Notes under the pieces: model-generated
What the model was told of the DNA's origin: nothing
Database searches by the model: none
What the model saw: the letters and a program-made list of their open reading frames with translations, nothing else
In this document: one piece after another, positions 30,592 through 40,324 of the stretch
How positions within the stretch are numbered: position 1 is the stretch's first letter
Layout: every line of letters begins with the position of its first letter
Origin: Dromiciops gliroides
Taxonomy: Eukaryota > Chordata > Mammalia > Microbiotheria > Microbiotheriidae
DNA length: 64,000 nt
Direction of reading: 5' to 3'
NCBI RefSeq assembly: GCF_019393635.1
Contig: NC_057866.1
Span: 167,584,903-167,648,902, forward strand
Position numbers and translations under genes: made by a program

Positions 30592-30765
30592 TGAAAAGAA
30601 CCTGGAATTTCAAGCCAGAGGATCCAAGTTCAGATTCTCACATTTGCCTTTATTCTCAGGGTGACCCTGGGTTAGTCACATCATTTCTCTGTGCCTCAGT
30701 TTCTTCATTTATACAATAGAGATCTCCAAGGCCTCTTTCAGTGTTCTGACTCATGATTTCAATGA
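30592..30765 (+). mobile_element. MIR
   Basis: GGTGACCCTGGGTTAGTCAC, CTCAGTTTCTTCATTTATAC. Confidence 0.75.
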
Positions 30766-31020
30766 AATACTTGGTGCATGTGAATTTCACAGTGAGGAAG
30801 GAGGATAACCAGGCAGTAAGTAAGGGGTGAGGTTGGAATGTCTCTCTGCTGGGCCAATGCCAGGTGATTAACTGCCCAGAGAAAATATGTCACCCACCCT
30901 CCTTTCATGAGCTCTGGGCTGCCCTCCTCTTCCTAAGCCCAAGTAGGGGAGATGGGCCAAAGTTTTAATAGAAGCCCATCATCCCTAATGGGACATAGCC
31001 AATAAATTCAAGGACACACC
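30766..31020. other. single-copy sequence
   Basis: Nothing recognised. Confidence 0.4.
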
Positions 31021-31021
31021 A

Positions 31022-31194
31022 TGGAATGGGAAAAAGAGCATTCATTGGATGTGGAATCAGAGGAACTAGTCTGAGAATCCCATTCAGCCACTTACTGCTT
31101 GTGCAACTTTAGACAGGTCACTTACCATCTCTGAGCCTCAGTTTCCCTGTCTGTACAACAAGATAGTTGGACAGCATGACCTCTAGGGCAGGGG
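31022..31194 (+). mobile_element. MIR
   Basis: TCACTTACCATCTCTGAGCC, CAGTTTCCCTGTCTGTACAA, then GCATGACCTCTAGGG where a DNA transposon has inserted. Confidence 0.75.
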
Positions 31195-31515
31195 CTTGTA
31201 AACTCTTATGTGCCATGAATCCCTTTGGCAATCTGATAAAGACTGCGGACCCCTTCTCAGAATTATGAAGAAGTTAAATAAATCAATGCATGGCATTAAT
31301 AAAATATCATACATATATCATAAATAATAAATATATTCACAAATACATTAAAAATGAATACTATTAAAATGTCTAATATACATAAAATTAAATGCATAGG
31401 ATATCAATTACACTGAACTATGATTATCAAAATACAAAGGATATCAATTACACTGAACTATGGTTATTAAAATAATAAAACAAAACACCAATTTCATGAA
31501 CCCCAAGTTAAAAGC
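31195..31515. mobile_element. DNA-transposon fossil with internal duplication
   Basis: Ends resemble inverted repeats (CAGGGGCTTGTAAACTC against AAGTTAAAAGCCCCCTG). Interior text GGACCCCTTCTCAGAATTAT is typical of a mammalian nonautonomous hAT-like element. A 25-bp word repeats exactly at 31398-31422 and 31438-31462 (period 40). Confidence 0.7.
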
Positions 31516-31778
31516 CCCCTGCTTTATAGACTCTCCCATCTCTAACAGGGGCTAGGGTGAGCCTATCCCTGAGGTGAGGAAGTTAGAGTTTGCTTGGGGA
31601 TGCATCACAGTAAAGGGAGGCACCTTCCCATAATCCAAGATCTGGATGATGGCCGTCCCTCCCCCTCCTCCTTCTTCACTCCCACTGATCAACACCCCCA
31701 AACAAACATATAGGGTGCATCAATACTATCTCCAGTTATGACTGGGGACCTGGGGAGAGTACTGATGGCTCTTTGCTT
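31516..31778. other. single-copy sequence
   Basis: Nothing recognised beyond a few bases of the interrupted MIR. Confidence 0.35.
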
Positions 31779-31822
31779 TCTTTCTTTCTTTCTTCCTTCC
31801 TTCCTTCCTTCCTTTCTTCCTT
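31779..31822 (+). repeat. (CTTT)n(CTTC)n microsatellite
   Basis: Sits exactly at the tail side of the minus-strand SINE-A that follows, mirroring the GAAA array at 30141-30363. Confidence 0.95.
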
Positions 31823-31918
31823 TTTGGAGGCAGTTGGGGTTAAGTGACTTCCCCAGTGTGACACAACTAGTCTGAGGTCAGATTTGAACTCAGGTCCTCC
31901 TGACTCCAGGGCCAGTGC
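31823..31918 (-). mobile_element. SINE-A, 5'-truncated
   Basis: The tRNA head is missing: text stops at GGGCCAGTGCAG before the usual CTCTATCCACTG. Confidence 0.88.
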
Positions 31919-32059
31919 AGTGATAGCTCATTTCAAACCCACTGTCCCAGCAAACAACTCCAAGGGCTATATATACTGAGGACAGCATTTTAGAACTGTT
32001 ATGGGTAGTAGGGGGCTTGCAGTTTGCTTCTCTACCCTGAGGTACTAAGAGAAACCTTG

Positions 32060-32205
32060 GATCAAAAGTTCCAGAGCTGGAAGGAATCTTTGAGATCTTT
32101 TGGTTCAAGCCACACATTCACATATTTTAGAATGGCCCAGAGAGGAGTGACAGAGACAAGATCTGGTTCTTCTGACTCCCAAAGATGGTGCTCTTCCAGC
32201 TCCTC
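32060..32205 (-). mobile_element. MIR-type fragment
   Basis: CCAGAGCTGGAAGGAATCTT, GCCCAGAGAGGAGTGACAG, TGACTCCCAAAGATGGTGC. Confidence 0.65.
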
Positions 32206-32211
32206 CATGAG

Positions 32212-32640
32212 CTAGATGGCATGGTAGATAGGGTGCTCCTGTTGAAATCAAGATGAGTCAAATATGGCCTCATATACTCCTTGGTTGTGTGACCCTGGGC
32301 AAGTCACTTAACCTCTGTCTGCCTCAGTTTCCTCATCTGTAAAGTGCAGATTTAAAATAGCATCCCCCAGAGGCATCTAGGTGGTGAAGTGGATAAGGCA
32401 CTGGCCCTGGATTCAGGAGGATCTGAGTTCCAGTCTAGCCGCAGACACTTGATACTTACTAGCTGTGTGACCCTGGGTGAGTCACTTAACCCTCATTGCC
32501 CCCCACAAAAACAGCATTACCCCGACAGGGTTGTTGTGAGAATAACATTAGATATTCATAAACCTTAAAGCACTATATAAACACTAGCTAGTACTAGTAC
32601 TAGTACTAGTATTAGTATTTCTATTACTAGAGTTGGAATC
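32212..32640 (+). mobile_element. MIR-type SINE, split by SINE-A
   Basis: Pieces 32212-32368 (CTCAGTTTCCTCATCTGTAA) and 32512-32640 (GGGTTGTTGTGAGAATAACA) are one element. The end carries a (TAG/ACT)n run at 32583-32620. Confidence 0.85.
32369..32511 (+). mobile_element. SINE-A nested in MIR-type SINE
   Basis: Full-length, with approximate TSD AGCATCCCCC on the left and AGCATTACCCC on the right. Confidence 0.9.
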
Positions 32641-32706
32641 AAATTTGAATGAATGAATGAAAAACCATTAATTAAGTACTTACTATATGCCAAGCACTGT
32701 ATTAAA
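32641..32706 (+). mobile_element. repeat D head fragment
   Basis: AATTAAGTACTTACTATATG, CCAAGCACTGTATTAAATG. Confidence 0.6.
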
Positions 32707-33582
32707 TGAAGCAACTTTTTTTTATGAGAAAAGCATTTCTTTGGGCTTTAAAATGCCTGTATTTTTTTCATCTGGCAGGGTATTCTCCTCAAGCCACAGC
32801 ACTTAGCAACAGCTTCATCCCTCCTGATTAGAGAGCTGACATTAGAGAAATGATCCCCAAAGCCCGGTGAGTCATCTCAGAGCTTGACAACTGTAACCAT
32901 TCCAGATGGTGAGAGCATCACTGACCATAATGGGTCTTCCTGGCACTGTTCTCTGCATATTGTTCTCAGAATCGCAGGGGACAGATCATCTTGTAGCCTG
33001 GACAGTGGGAGTAGAAAACAATGAGACGAATGCAGGATTCTACAAGCCCCACACAAAAATTTGTCTTGCTGCTCTCCAGACTCGTCTCGTCTCGTAGGAA
33101 AGAGAGAAAAGGACCTCCCCTGTTACAAATTGTCAGACACGAAGTAGAGAACAATCCTTGAGAACCAACAAGAGGGCAAGTGTGCATCTTCTGGGACCCC
33201 CTCCAAGCTGGCCCCTTGCTGGTTACTCCCAGGTCTAGGCTACTCAAGGGGTAACTGTCTATCTCAGCCCATAGCTCATGAATCCTGGTTTCCACTAAAT
33301 CTCTCAGACAAAAGCCATAATAAAACATGTGACATCATAGTTAAAGCAAAGAACATTTACTTGAACAGAATGAGAAATAAATAATAGGGAATGAAATCAA
33401 GAAGCTAGAATTCTCACCATCCATATCTCATCCCTTCAGGGACAGAGGCTGTTACTCTAGTCTTCATCTATTTCCCCTCTTTGATATCTTCAACATAATT
33501 CAACATAAACAACATTCCAACAAGAATGATACATCAGCTTTATTCATATATGGTTAATTCATACAGATGTTAGAATATATAG
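32707..33582. other. single-copy / unassigned block
   Basis: 32730-32960 is repeat-free with CCCGGTGAGTCATCTCAG. 33110-33580 has no family I can name. No coding frame with known motifs. Confidence 0.35.
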
Positions 33583-33898
33583 AGGGCAGCTAGATGACAC
33601 AGTGGATAGAGCACTGACCCTGGAGTCAGGAGGATGTGAGTTCAAATCCAGTCTCAGACACTTGACACTTACTAGCTGTTGTAACCCTGGACAAGTCACT
33701 TAACCATGATTGCCTCAAATATCCAAGGCCATCTTCAGTCATCCTGATGTATCTTGCCACTGGACCCAGATGACTCTGTAGGAAAGAGTGAAGTTGGTGA
33801 CCTTGCACAGCCCTCCCTCACTTAAATCCAATTCACTGCAAGTCATGACATCACCTTCTGATGTCATGGTCCTCTTTGAGAATGAAGGGCAAACAAGA
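33583..33898 (+). mobile_element. SINE-H, full length
   Basis: tRNA head GGGCAGCTAGATGACACAGT is followed by the SINE-H 3' domain CCACTGGACCCAGATGACTC and TGGTCCTCTTTGAGAATGAA, ending in AAGAAGAAG. Confidence 0.9.
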
Positions 33899-34455
33899 AG
33901 AAGAGGCACACAGGGGCATCTCCAAAGGCTCACTTCCTTTCTCTTGAGCTGGCTTCCTAACAGTGCTTAAGATTAGGGGATGGATAAGATGGTAGAGGCG
34001 TGTCAACTGGATCAACACTAAGGCTTCCATGTCTGCGAAAGGCTGAGTCTCAGCACAGGGCCACAAGACAGCAGTCTTGGTGTATTGAAAAAGCTGTGTC
34101 TGGGCATGAGAAGGGTAGATTGCTAAAGAGAGCCTTGTTTCTTGCTCTTGGGTTCTGAAGAGAGAAAATCTGCTGCTGTTTTGACAAGGAAGTGGGTCCT
34201 AGCTCTAGTATTCTCTAGACACAGCCCCATTTTCTTTTCTCCCTCTTGATCTCTGTGGCCCTGGACTCCAGTCCATTTCTTGTCCCCTGGGAGAGATCTC
34301 ACCGGCTCTCAAATAGTGCACACAGGAAGTACACCTGTCCAGCCAGAGTTCATTCGGAAGATAGGGTCTTTAGCTGCTAAGTCCAAGTACTGGCCCCTGG
34401 GAATGCAGTTCTCAGAGTGAACTGCATGGTTGGTATTCATGCCCCTAAGACATTT
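33899..34455. other. single-copy sequence with a 9-bp hairpin
   Basis: No repeat recognised. ATGCAGTTC (34403-34411) and GAACTGCAT (34419-34427) form a perfect inverted repeat with a 7-base loop. Confidence 0.4.
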
Positions 34456-34468
34456 CCCCTTCACTTTG

Positions 34469-34636
34469 TTTTGGTTTGGTTTGGTTTGGTTTGGTTTTGG
34501 GTTTTTTTGCCGGGCCAATGGGGGTTAAGTGACTTGCCCAGTATCACCCAGTCAAGTGTCTGATATTGGATTTGAACTCAGGTCCTCCTGAATCCAGGGC
34601 CGGTTCTTTATGCACTGCACCACCTAGCTGTCCCCT
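34469..34636 (-). mobile_element. SINE-A with (TTTGG)n tail
   Basis: TSD CCCCTTCACTTTG (34456-34468) against CCCCTTTACTTTG (34637-34649), one mismatch. The tail is a (GGTTT)n array. Confidence 0.93.
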
Positions 34637-34756
34637 CCCCTTTACTTTGAAAAACAAACAAAACGAAAAACCAACAACAACAACAACCCAACCTAGGAAC
34701 AGATGTTTACATATTTCAGCTACCATATTAGTAAATTTCAGGTATTTTGTGCTCCA

Positions 34757-35085
34757 TTCAATCCAACAAATATTTATTAACTAGTTATTAAGTGAAAGGC
34801 ACTGCACTGAGCATTGGAAACTCAGAGGAAAAGGAGACCATCCTTACTTTCAGGGAATTTACATTCCACTGGGGGATTATGATGTGTACAAAGAAAAAGT
34901 ACTCTGCAAAGTAGAATATGATAAAGGTAAAGGAAAGGTTTCTGCCACCCTGAGCCAGGAAATATTCTAGGAAAAATTGAAGAGACAGAAACCATTTTAA
35001 GCTTGGGGTGGATCTGGGCAGACTTGATGGTGAAGGCAGTGCATGAATTGGATCTTGGAGTAAGAAGACTTTAACAGACATAGAT
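34757..35085 (+). mobile_element. repeat D head
   Basis: CCAACAAATATTTATTAACT, AGGCACTGCACTGAGCATTG, CATTCCACTGGGGGATTATG. The 187-codon antisense frame covering 34788-35351 shows no motif and is taken as chance. Confidence 0.75.
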
Positions 35086-36409
35086 GAGAAACAAGCACTT
35101 TCTTTGTTCTGTGTACTAGAAATATTAGCAGACCTCATAAGGAAAAAATATGATTCTGCACCAGGAAAAAAGAAATATTCCAGTGTCCCTGAAATAGATC
35201 CCAAAGAGTCCAACTTTGTTGACATTTTAATTTGCCAAATGCTTATTTTCAGCATTGGAAAAAAATGTTCTCCTCTTAAAGCTGGTTGTGTGAGGAGTGT
35301 CCCCACCTGAGTATCTGGGTTATTTTGGAGAACCCTAAGAAAGAACCCCACAGACAGAAGAGGTTGGGCTTAATCTGAGAAACTGCAACATAAAAAACAT
35401 GGGGAGAAGCCTCGTCATCATTATAGTGATGAGGACTGCTCGTTTCTCAATGGATTGTGTGAAGTTAATAGTAAATCAACTGAGTAACTCCTAAAAAAAA
35501 TGATCCATTGGTTTAATTCTACGTTGCTCCTAAGCTCAGCAGCTGAGTTAATATATACATGGAGATGAGACGTTGGCAGAGGGTTCTTTTGGTAATAATA
35601 TTCATTTCTATGTACGGCTCATTTATTTTTTATGTGTTTCTCTTTAAAGCTGTCCTCATTTCTCCCGCTGTACTGAGCACAGCTCAATGTCCTCAGAGAA
35701 GAATCCCTAAACAAGGGTAGAAGGAAGGAAGCTGTCTCACAATTTGAATGGCAAGAGTCTGCTTAGAATAGCCCTGGAGGAGGGGCGAATAAAGGGAAGA
35801 AATTAGAGGAACAAACCAGTGGCAGAAATTGATTTCTAAAGTGCCAGTCAAGCCTCTTCTTGGCTGGATCGTCCCCTCCCCCTGAACCCCATATGGATGG
35901 ATGTGCGTTTGTTTCCTACCCAGGCAGTGATGCATCAATACAAGGAGTCTAAGCCATCATCTCCTCTCATGCTCTTGGGACAAACTTTAGACACATGAGG
36001 CATTTTGCAATTTTAAATGGATTGCCTGAAGAATCAACAATGCACACTGATTGGGGGTAGGGTGGGAGGTGGGAGGCAGAATTCTCTAAGGAAGACAGCC
36101 TAGGACATATTCCTGTAAGGGACTGGGGGTTGGGGGAATGGGAAGATTTTAATTACTCCTGCTACGTTTGTGATGCAGGTCTAATTATTGACGCTCCCTC
36201 TTGGATCTAACCATGATGACAATTCCCTGTCTATTTCCTGTGCCTACCAAGATCTCATCTGTTCCAGGACTCCAGTCTGATTTTTCACCCTTTGGCTCAG
36301 AATGGCTTGCATTTTGTCTCATTTCACAGAGTTTCTTTTCAAATATTTAGTTGGTTACCTCTCTGGGCACTCTCAAAAGCTGATACCAGTGAGGAAGTCA
36401 GGTTGGGAG
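35086..36409. other. longest repeat-poor block before 52 kb; candidate conserved noncoding DNA
   Basis: About 1.3 kb without a recognisable repeat. Contains CTCAGCAGCTGAG (perfect 6-bp arms about one base, near 35536), TCATCATTATAGTGATGA (near 35416) and TAATTA words near 36150-36190. Regulatory function is inference from being repeat-free. Confidence 0.4.
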
Positions 36410-36510
36410 GAAGGTTAAACAAGGGAGCTGCCTGAGCACACAGGTCTCAGTTGCAAGGCTGGGAATAGAAAACCAGAGTTTCTAACTCCAGATGCTATCT
36501 GTGGTTTTTC
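36410..36510 (-). mobile_element. degenerate MIR
   Basis: AGGCTGGGAATAGAAAACCAG, then TTTCTAACTCCAGATGCTAT. Confidence 0.45.
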
Positions 36511-36715
36511 ACTCAAATGTCAACAAGTAGGCATTACCCCTGGCCTGTCTTTGTAAACAAAAGATAAGGACATTCCAATGGGAAGGACTGGACCATCCCT
36601 ATCTCTCCCATTTCTGGGCAATGCTGAGATCCTATCTTTAAGCTCACAGAAACTAGAGATAAAAGGCTTTATAAAGGTTTCTCTGCCCTCCACCCCCTCT
36701 ACATCATTTTCATAT

Positions 36716-36779
36716 GAGAAACAGTGTGGCATAGTGGATAGATGCTGGATCTGGATTGGAATCCCATCCAGGGTATGCT
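36716..36779 (+). mobile_element. MIR head
   Basis: CAGTGTGGCATAGTGGATAG and GATCTGGATTGGAATCCCAT. Confidence 0.65.
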
Positions 36780-37085
36780 AGAGCTAGCTAGTATCAAAAG
36801 GGAGCTGGCTTCCAGGAGCCAGATTGCTTGGTTTTCAGCAGGTGCATTTACACCTTGAAAATCAGTAAATACTACAAATTGGGGCTTAATTTATGGTTTT
36901 ATTGATTGCTTAGACTTAGTAAAGTGACAGAGAGGAAGTGCATAGTGCAGGTTAAATTTGAAAGCATGTGGCACATACTTTTTTCCCCTGAGTTGCATAT
37001 TAAACATTTACCAGCACACCCTTATCCCTTCACTGCTGTGAGGCTCCTGGTTGATCACAGATGGAAAGCTGAAATTTCATCCTAC
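36780..37085 (+). mobile_element. repeat G copy 2
   Basis: Second member of the family at 19149-19440: CAGGTGCATTTACACCTTGA, GCTTAGACTTAGTAAAGTGA, TTTACCAGCACACCCTTATC, TCCTGGTTGATCACAG. Confidence 0.7.
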
Positions 37086-37094
37086 TGGATGTCC

Positions 37095-37330
37095 CCCTTC
37101 AAATGACAAGGAAACTGATGGGCAGAGTGGTTTGCCTAAGGTCACAGTGAAAGGAAGTGGCAGAGGTGAAATCCAAAGGCACATCATATGACTTCAGGTC
37201 CAATGCCCTTTTCATTGTGTCATTCATTCATTAGATTATGAGTCCTTGAATTCTACCTTCTCATTTTGACAGATAAGGAAACTGAGGGTCCCTTAAACTG
37301 AGGTCATGATTTATCCAACATCACAGAGGT
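37095..37330 (-). mobile_element. MIR fragments
   Basis: TTTGCCTAAGGTCACAGTGA (37095-37220) and a second piece GACAGATAAGGAAACTGAGG (37255-37330). Confidence 0.65.
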
Positions 37331-37334
37331 TTGT

Positions 37335-37589
37335 TTTAGTAAAGTAAGAGGTTGGGGAGGTGTCTTTAGCTGGGATCTTCAGGGTGGGCAGAGGGATGCA
37401 ATGGGAGGCTTGAGGTTTGGAATATTCACCAGGAAGAATGGCATAGCAAAATAATTAGGGAAGAACAGAATGTTTGCCTAAATGCAATGAGGGCTCCATT
37501 GAGATTATCTAACATAAATGTATAATAGACCCAACCAGAACTGCTTTATTTCCTCCAGTTATTCATCAGCTCATAAATAGTAGTGGAAA
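37335..37589. other. single-copy or diverged sequence
   Basis: Possibly the start of the repeat that hosts the next insertions; not resolved. Confidence 0.3.
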
Positions 37590-37818
37590 TGGATGGTTTT
37601 AGTATTTCAGGACTGGGCTTTAGCAAACTATGATCAGTACCAGGACACAGAAGGTAGGGAATAGCAAATAGAGGATAGAACAGAGTTGAGTTGGTTCTCC
37701 AAGCTAGTAAGATGAGGAGTGTAACTAGTATATGGGCTGGGAAAGAACTCAGGGGTGGAGGAAATGGGGCTTACAGTGAGGATGAAGGACAGAGTTAAGG
37801 ATCATAAGAAATTGTTGT

Positions 37819-38013
37819 GGGGGACAGCTAGGTGGTGCAGTGGATAGAGAACCAGCCCTAGATTCAGGAGGACCTGAGTTCAAATCTGGCCTCAGACACT
37901 TGGCACTTATTAGCTGTGTGACCCTGGGCAAGTCATTTAACCCTCATTGCCCCGAAAAAATAAATGAATAAACAGACAAACAAACAAATAAATAAATAAT
38001 GCTATTTTTAAAA
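37819..38013 (+). mobile_element. SINE-A
   Basis: Perfect 13-bp TSD AAGAAATTGTTGT (37806-37818 and 38014-38026). The tail is a 50-bp AAAT/ACAA low-complexity run. It interrupts the tail of the SINE-H variant. Confidence 0.95.
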
Positions 38014-38021
38014 AAGAAATT

Positions 38022-38285
38022 GTTGTTCATCCTTCATTCTCAAAGAGGACCAATGACATCTGGAAGGTCATGTCTTGACTTGCAAGTGAATTAGATTTAA
38101 GTGAAGCAGAGTTCTCTCCCCCAGAGTCATCAGAGTCCAGTGGCAAGATATAGGTCAATAAATGGAGATGACTTGGGATGCAGTGGGTGATCTTGGCTCT
38201 TTAAGGTAGGGTCTTTCCCAGGTATCAGTTTGTCTGAGGCAACACCCATTCAGTCATTAAAAGCTAGGTAAGAATGAGGCAAAAG
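38022..38285 (-). mobile_element. SINE-H variant with a different 5' head
   Basis: Minus strand. The 3' domain matches SINE-H (CCAGTGGCAAGATATAGG on this strand, AAAGAGGACCAATGACATC). The 5' part is not the tRNA head but GTTTGTCTGAGGCAACACCC and GCTAGGTAAGAATGAGGCAA. Confidence 0.75.
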
Positions 38286-39027
38286 ATGACTTAGTATGCC
38301 TTCATAAAAGAATCAGTCTGGGAGGGGAGGACCCTCAGAATTCCTGGCCAGAGCAGAAATAATTGCTATTTACACTCACTCTGAGCCATCATGAGGCATA
38401 AAAAAAGATGGAATGATAAAAGCTTATGATCAGATAAAGGAATTGCAGTAGTCATGAACATAAATGTGGAACAGTTGTGGGCAATTAAATCAGGGATATG
38501 GAAATCTCTGTGTATGATACAAGTGGAGCAGAAGAGTAGGTCATGGGAAGTGAGTGGATGGAGGAAATGGAAAGTTTTGTTGTTGGAGGGAATATCAATA
38601 CACACATGGATGCTCCCTGGTATGAGAAAGGCTGTGACCCCAATGAGGCACTGACCTCATTAAGTAATGTTATGGACCTGGTTACCTCATTTGAATGGCC
38701 CTGGGTACCCCAGAAATTCTCTGGGGTACATCAAAGAACCTTCTCCTTGAGAAACTAAACCAAAGGACAGACACACCTAAAGAGATAAGTGGCACCAGAT
38801 TGGGACTGAGCTAGCTCCAGGACCACCACCCTTTGTTCCAGGATCCCCCACCCCTGGGGAGATAAGATTAAGTGTGGCTGTTGCCTTTGTGGCAGCAGGA
38901 GGAGAGAGATGGCTTGAGAGATCTGAAGCCACCCCTCACCCAACTCCCCCAGCCACCACCAGTGGAGGATGGTCCTCCCCCAATAAGGGAACCTTCCACA
39001 GTCAGATTATCACCCCAACCAGTCCTC

Positions 39028-39034
39028 TATAAAA
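39028..39034 (+). promoter_or_regulatory. LTR TATA box
   Basis: TATAAAA in the context CCTCTATAAAAGTATC, giving a predicted U3/R boundary around 39057. Confidence 0.8.
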
Positions 39035-39155
39035 GTATCTGCCTGTCTCCTGCTCGAGGAGATAGGTATCTCAGAGCCAGGCCTCTGTGCTATGCTTTCT
39101 CCCCATGAGAAGAAGTCCAAGGATTTCTCTCTTGGTTTCCCTTCCCTAGCCCCTA

Positions 39156-39161
39156 AATAAA
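39156..39161 (+). terminator. LTR polyadenylation signal
   Basis: AATAAA about 125 bp after the TATA box. It would define the R/U5 border near 39180. Confidence 0.8.
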
Positions 39162-39228
39162 CTATTATCTTATTCTATTGGATTTGTGTGCAAGAGGGTG
39201 TAATTCTTTAAAGAGGAATTCCTAAAAA

Positions 39229-39259
39229 CCCCTAACCCTTACCCCTGCCCCAAACCCCC
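39229..39259 (-). promoter_or_regulatory. G-quadruplex motif in LTR U5
   Basis: Five C-runs of 3-5 bases separated by 2-3 bases on the plus strand, so the minus strand has the canonical G3+N1-7 pattern. Confidence 0.6.
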
Positions 39260-39879
39260 ATCTATTTCCCCCATAACAGTAAGAAAGCAAGGTGTCCTGG
39301 GAGTATCTGGATTAGGTGATACATTTGGAGTGCATGAACTTCAAAGGAGGACTTGCTTAGTGAAGTCTGGAAGTGGCAATGGAGAACAAGGAATATTTTG
39401 ACTCTTCCACCATGACCAGTGAGTGGTGGGGTAGGAGAAAAAGGATAGTGATGGAACCATCACCATCAGGAAGGAGTCAGGTCCAGAAGAGATGAGAAAG
39501 GAAGAGTTTGTGATGAAAGGAACTTGGTTAATTACAGTGCAAGCATTCCAACCATTTAATGAAAGGAGTGGGGCAGGATTGAAAGGGGAGGTTTCCAGTG
39601 CACAGAATTAAGGGAGTAGTCATTTGGGGTTGGTGAAAAGAGGCTGAATATCAGAAACCAGAGGGTCAAAATCATTATGATAGGATGAGAGTATGGAATG
39701 AACTAACCATTGAGGAATGAGTTTAGACCAATGGTGTACTGATAAATGTTTAACTGGTTAAGAATTAGTTTGATTAGTTAAGAACTGGTTTAACTAGATG
39801 AGACCTAGTTTAACTAGTTAAGCTGGTCAGCTGCCCCCGACCAAAAAAACAGTATGAACATGTATTTCTTTTCAAATAA

Positions 39880-40135
39880 GTCTTTTTTGTTATTTTCTCT
39901 TTCTTACACCACCATAGTTATCTCAAGTATTCCTCTATTTCTTCCTCTCAGAGAGCCACCCCTAGTGACGGACAAATACTCTTAAGCTTCATCTGCATTA
40001 TTTACATTTTCTCAATCACTTTCTTAAGTCTAGATAATCAACAAAAGAATAGATCAAACCCCTGATTTATAGCAATTGCTGATTTCTGAGGTGTAAAAGC
40101 TCAAACTGAAAATTCAACAATGAACTTTCAGATGT
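39880..40135 (-). mobile_element. LINE 3' region fragment
   Basis: TTTCTTACACCACCATAGTT, GTATTCCTCTATTTCTTCC and GGTGTAAAAGCTCAAACTG are familiar antisense marsupial LINE text. Exact family uncertain. Confidence 0.5.
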
Positions 40136-40324
40136 CTACAGGAACTGGTTCCATGACAACCATACATGGAGTGTCCCCAAGTTGGCTGGCTGAGAGGGGG
40201 AGCCAGTGTAGCCATCTTTCCAAATACTCCACCTTTGCAGAGAAAACAGGACCAAGAAAAGTATGTCAAAGGGCTGCGTGTGGAATTAAAGAATTTCCAA
40301 GTCAGAAAAGGGTTCCGCAGTTGT
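40136..40324. other. unassigned sequence
   Basis: Nothing recognised. Open frames on both strands are short. Confidence 0.35.

Larger units (their letters stand above)
38668..39278 (+). mobile_element. solo LTR, 611 bp, complete
   Basis: Begins TGTTATGG and ends CCATAACA, a perfect 8-bp terminal inverted repeat. Flanked by the 4-bp TSD GTAA (38664-38667 and 39279-39282), which fits a class I (gamma-like) ERV. It has a TATA box and a polyadenylation signal in the correct order. No internal retroviral genes remain. Confidence 0.93.
37590..39830 (+). mobile_element. repeat D-related host in three pieces
   Basis: Pieces 37590-37805, 38286-38663 and 39283-39830 continue one another (GCTTATGATCAGATAAAGGA, GTAGGTCATGGGAAGTGAGT, then GTAAGAAAGCAAGGTGTCCT). 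They are separated by a SINE-H variant, a SINE-A inside that, and a solo LTR. I infer a distal part of repeat D. Confidence 0.55.

Noticed and set aside
34788..35351. 187-codon antisense frame
   Set aside because: It overlaps the repeat D head on the opposite strand. No motif, and such lengths occur by chance in 64 kb.
39225..39260. Interstitial telomere-like sequence (CCCTAACCC)
   Set aside because: It is short, irregular and inside the U5 of a defined solo LTR.
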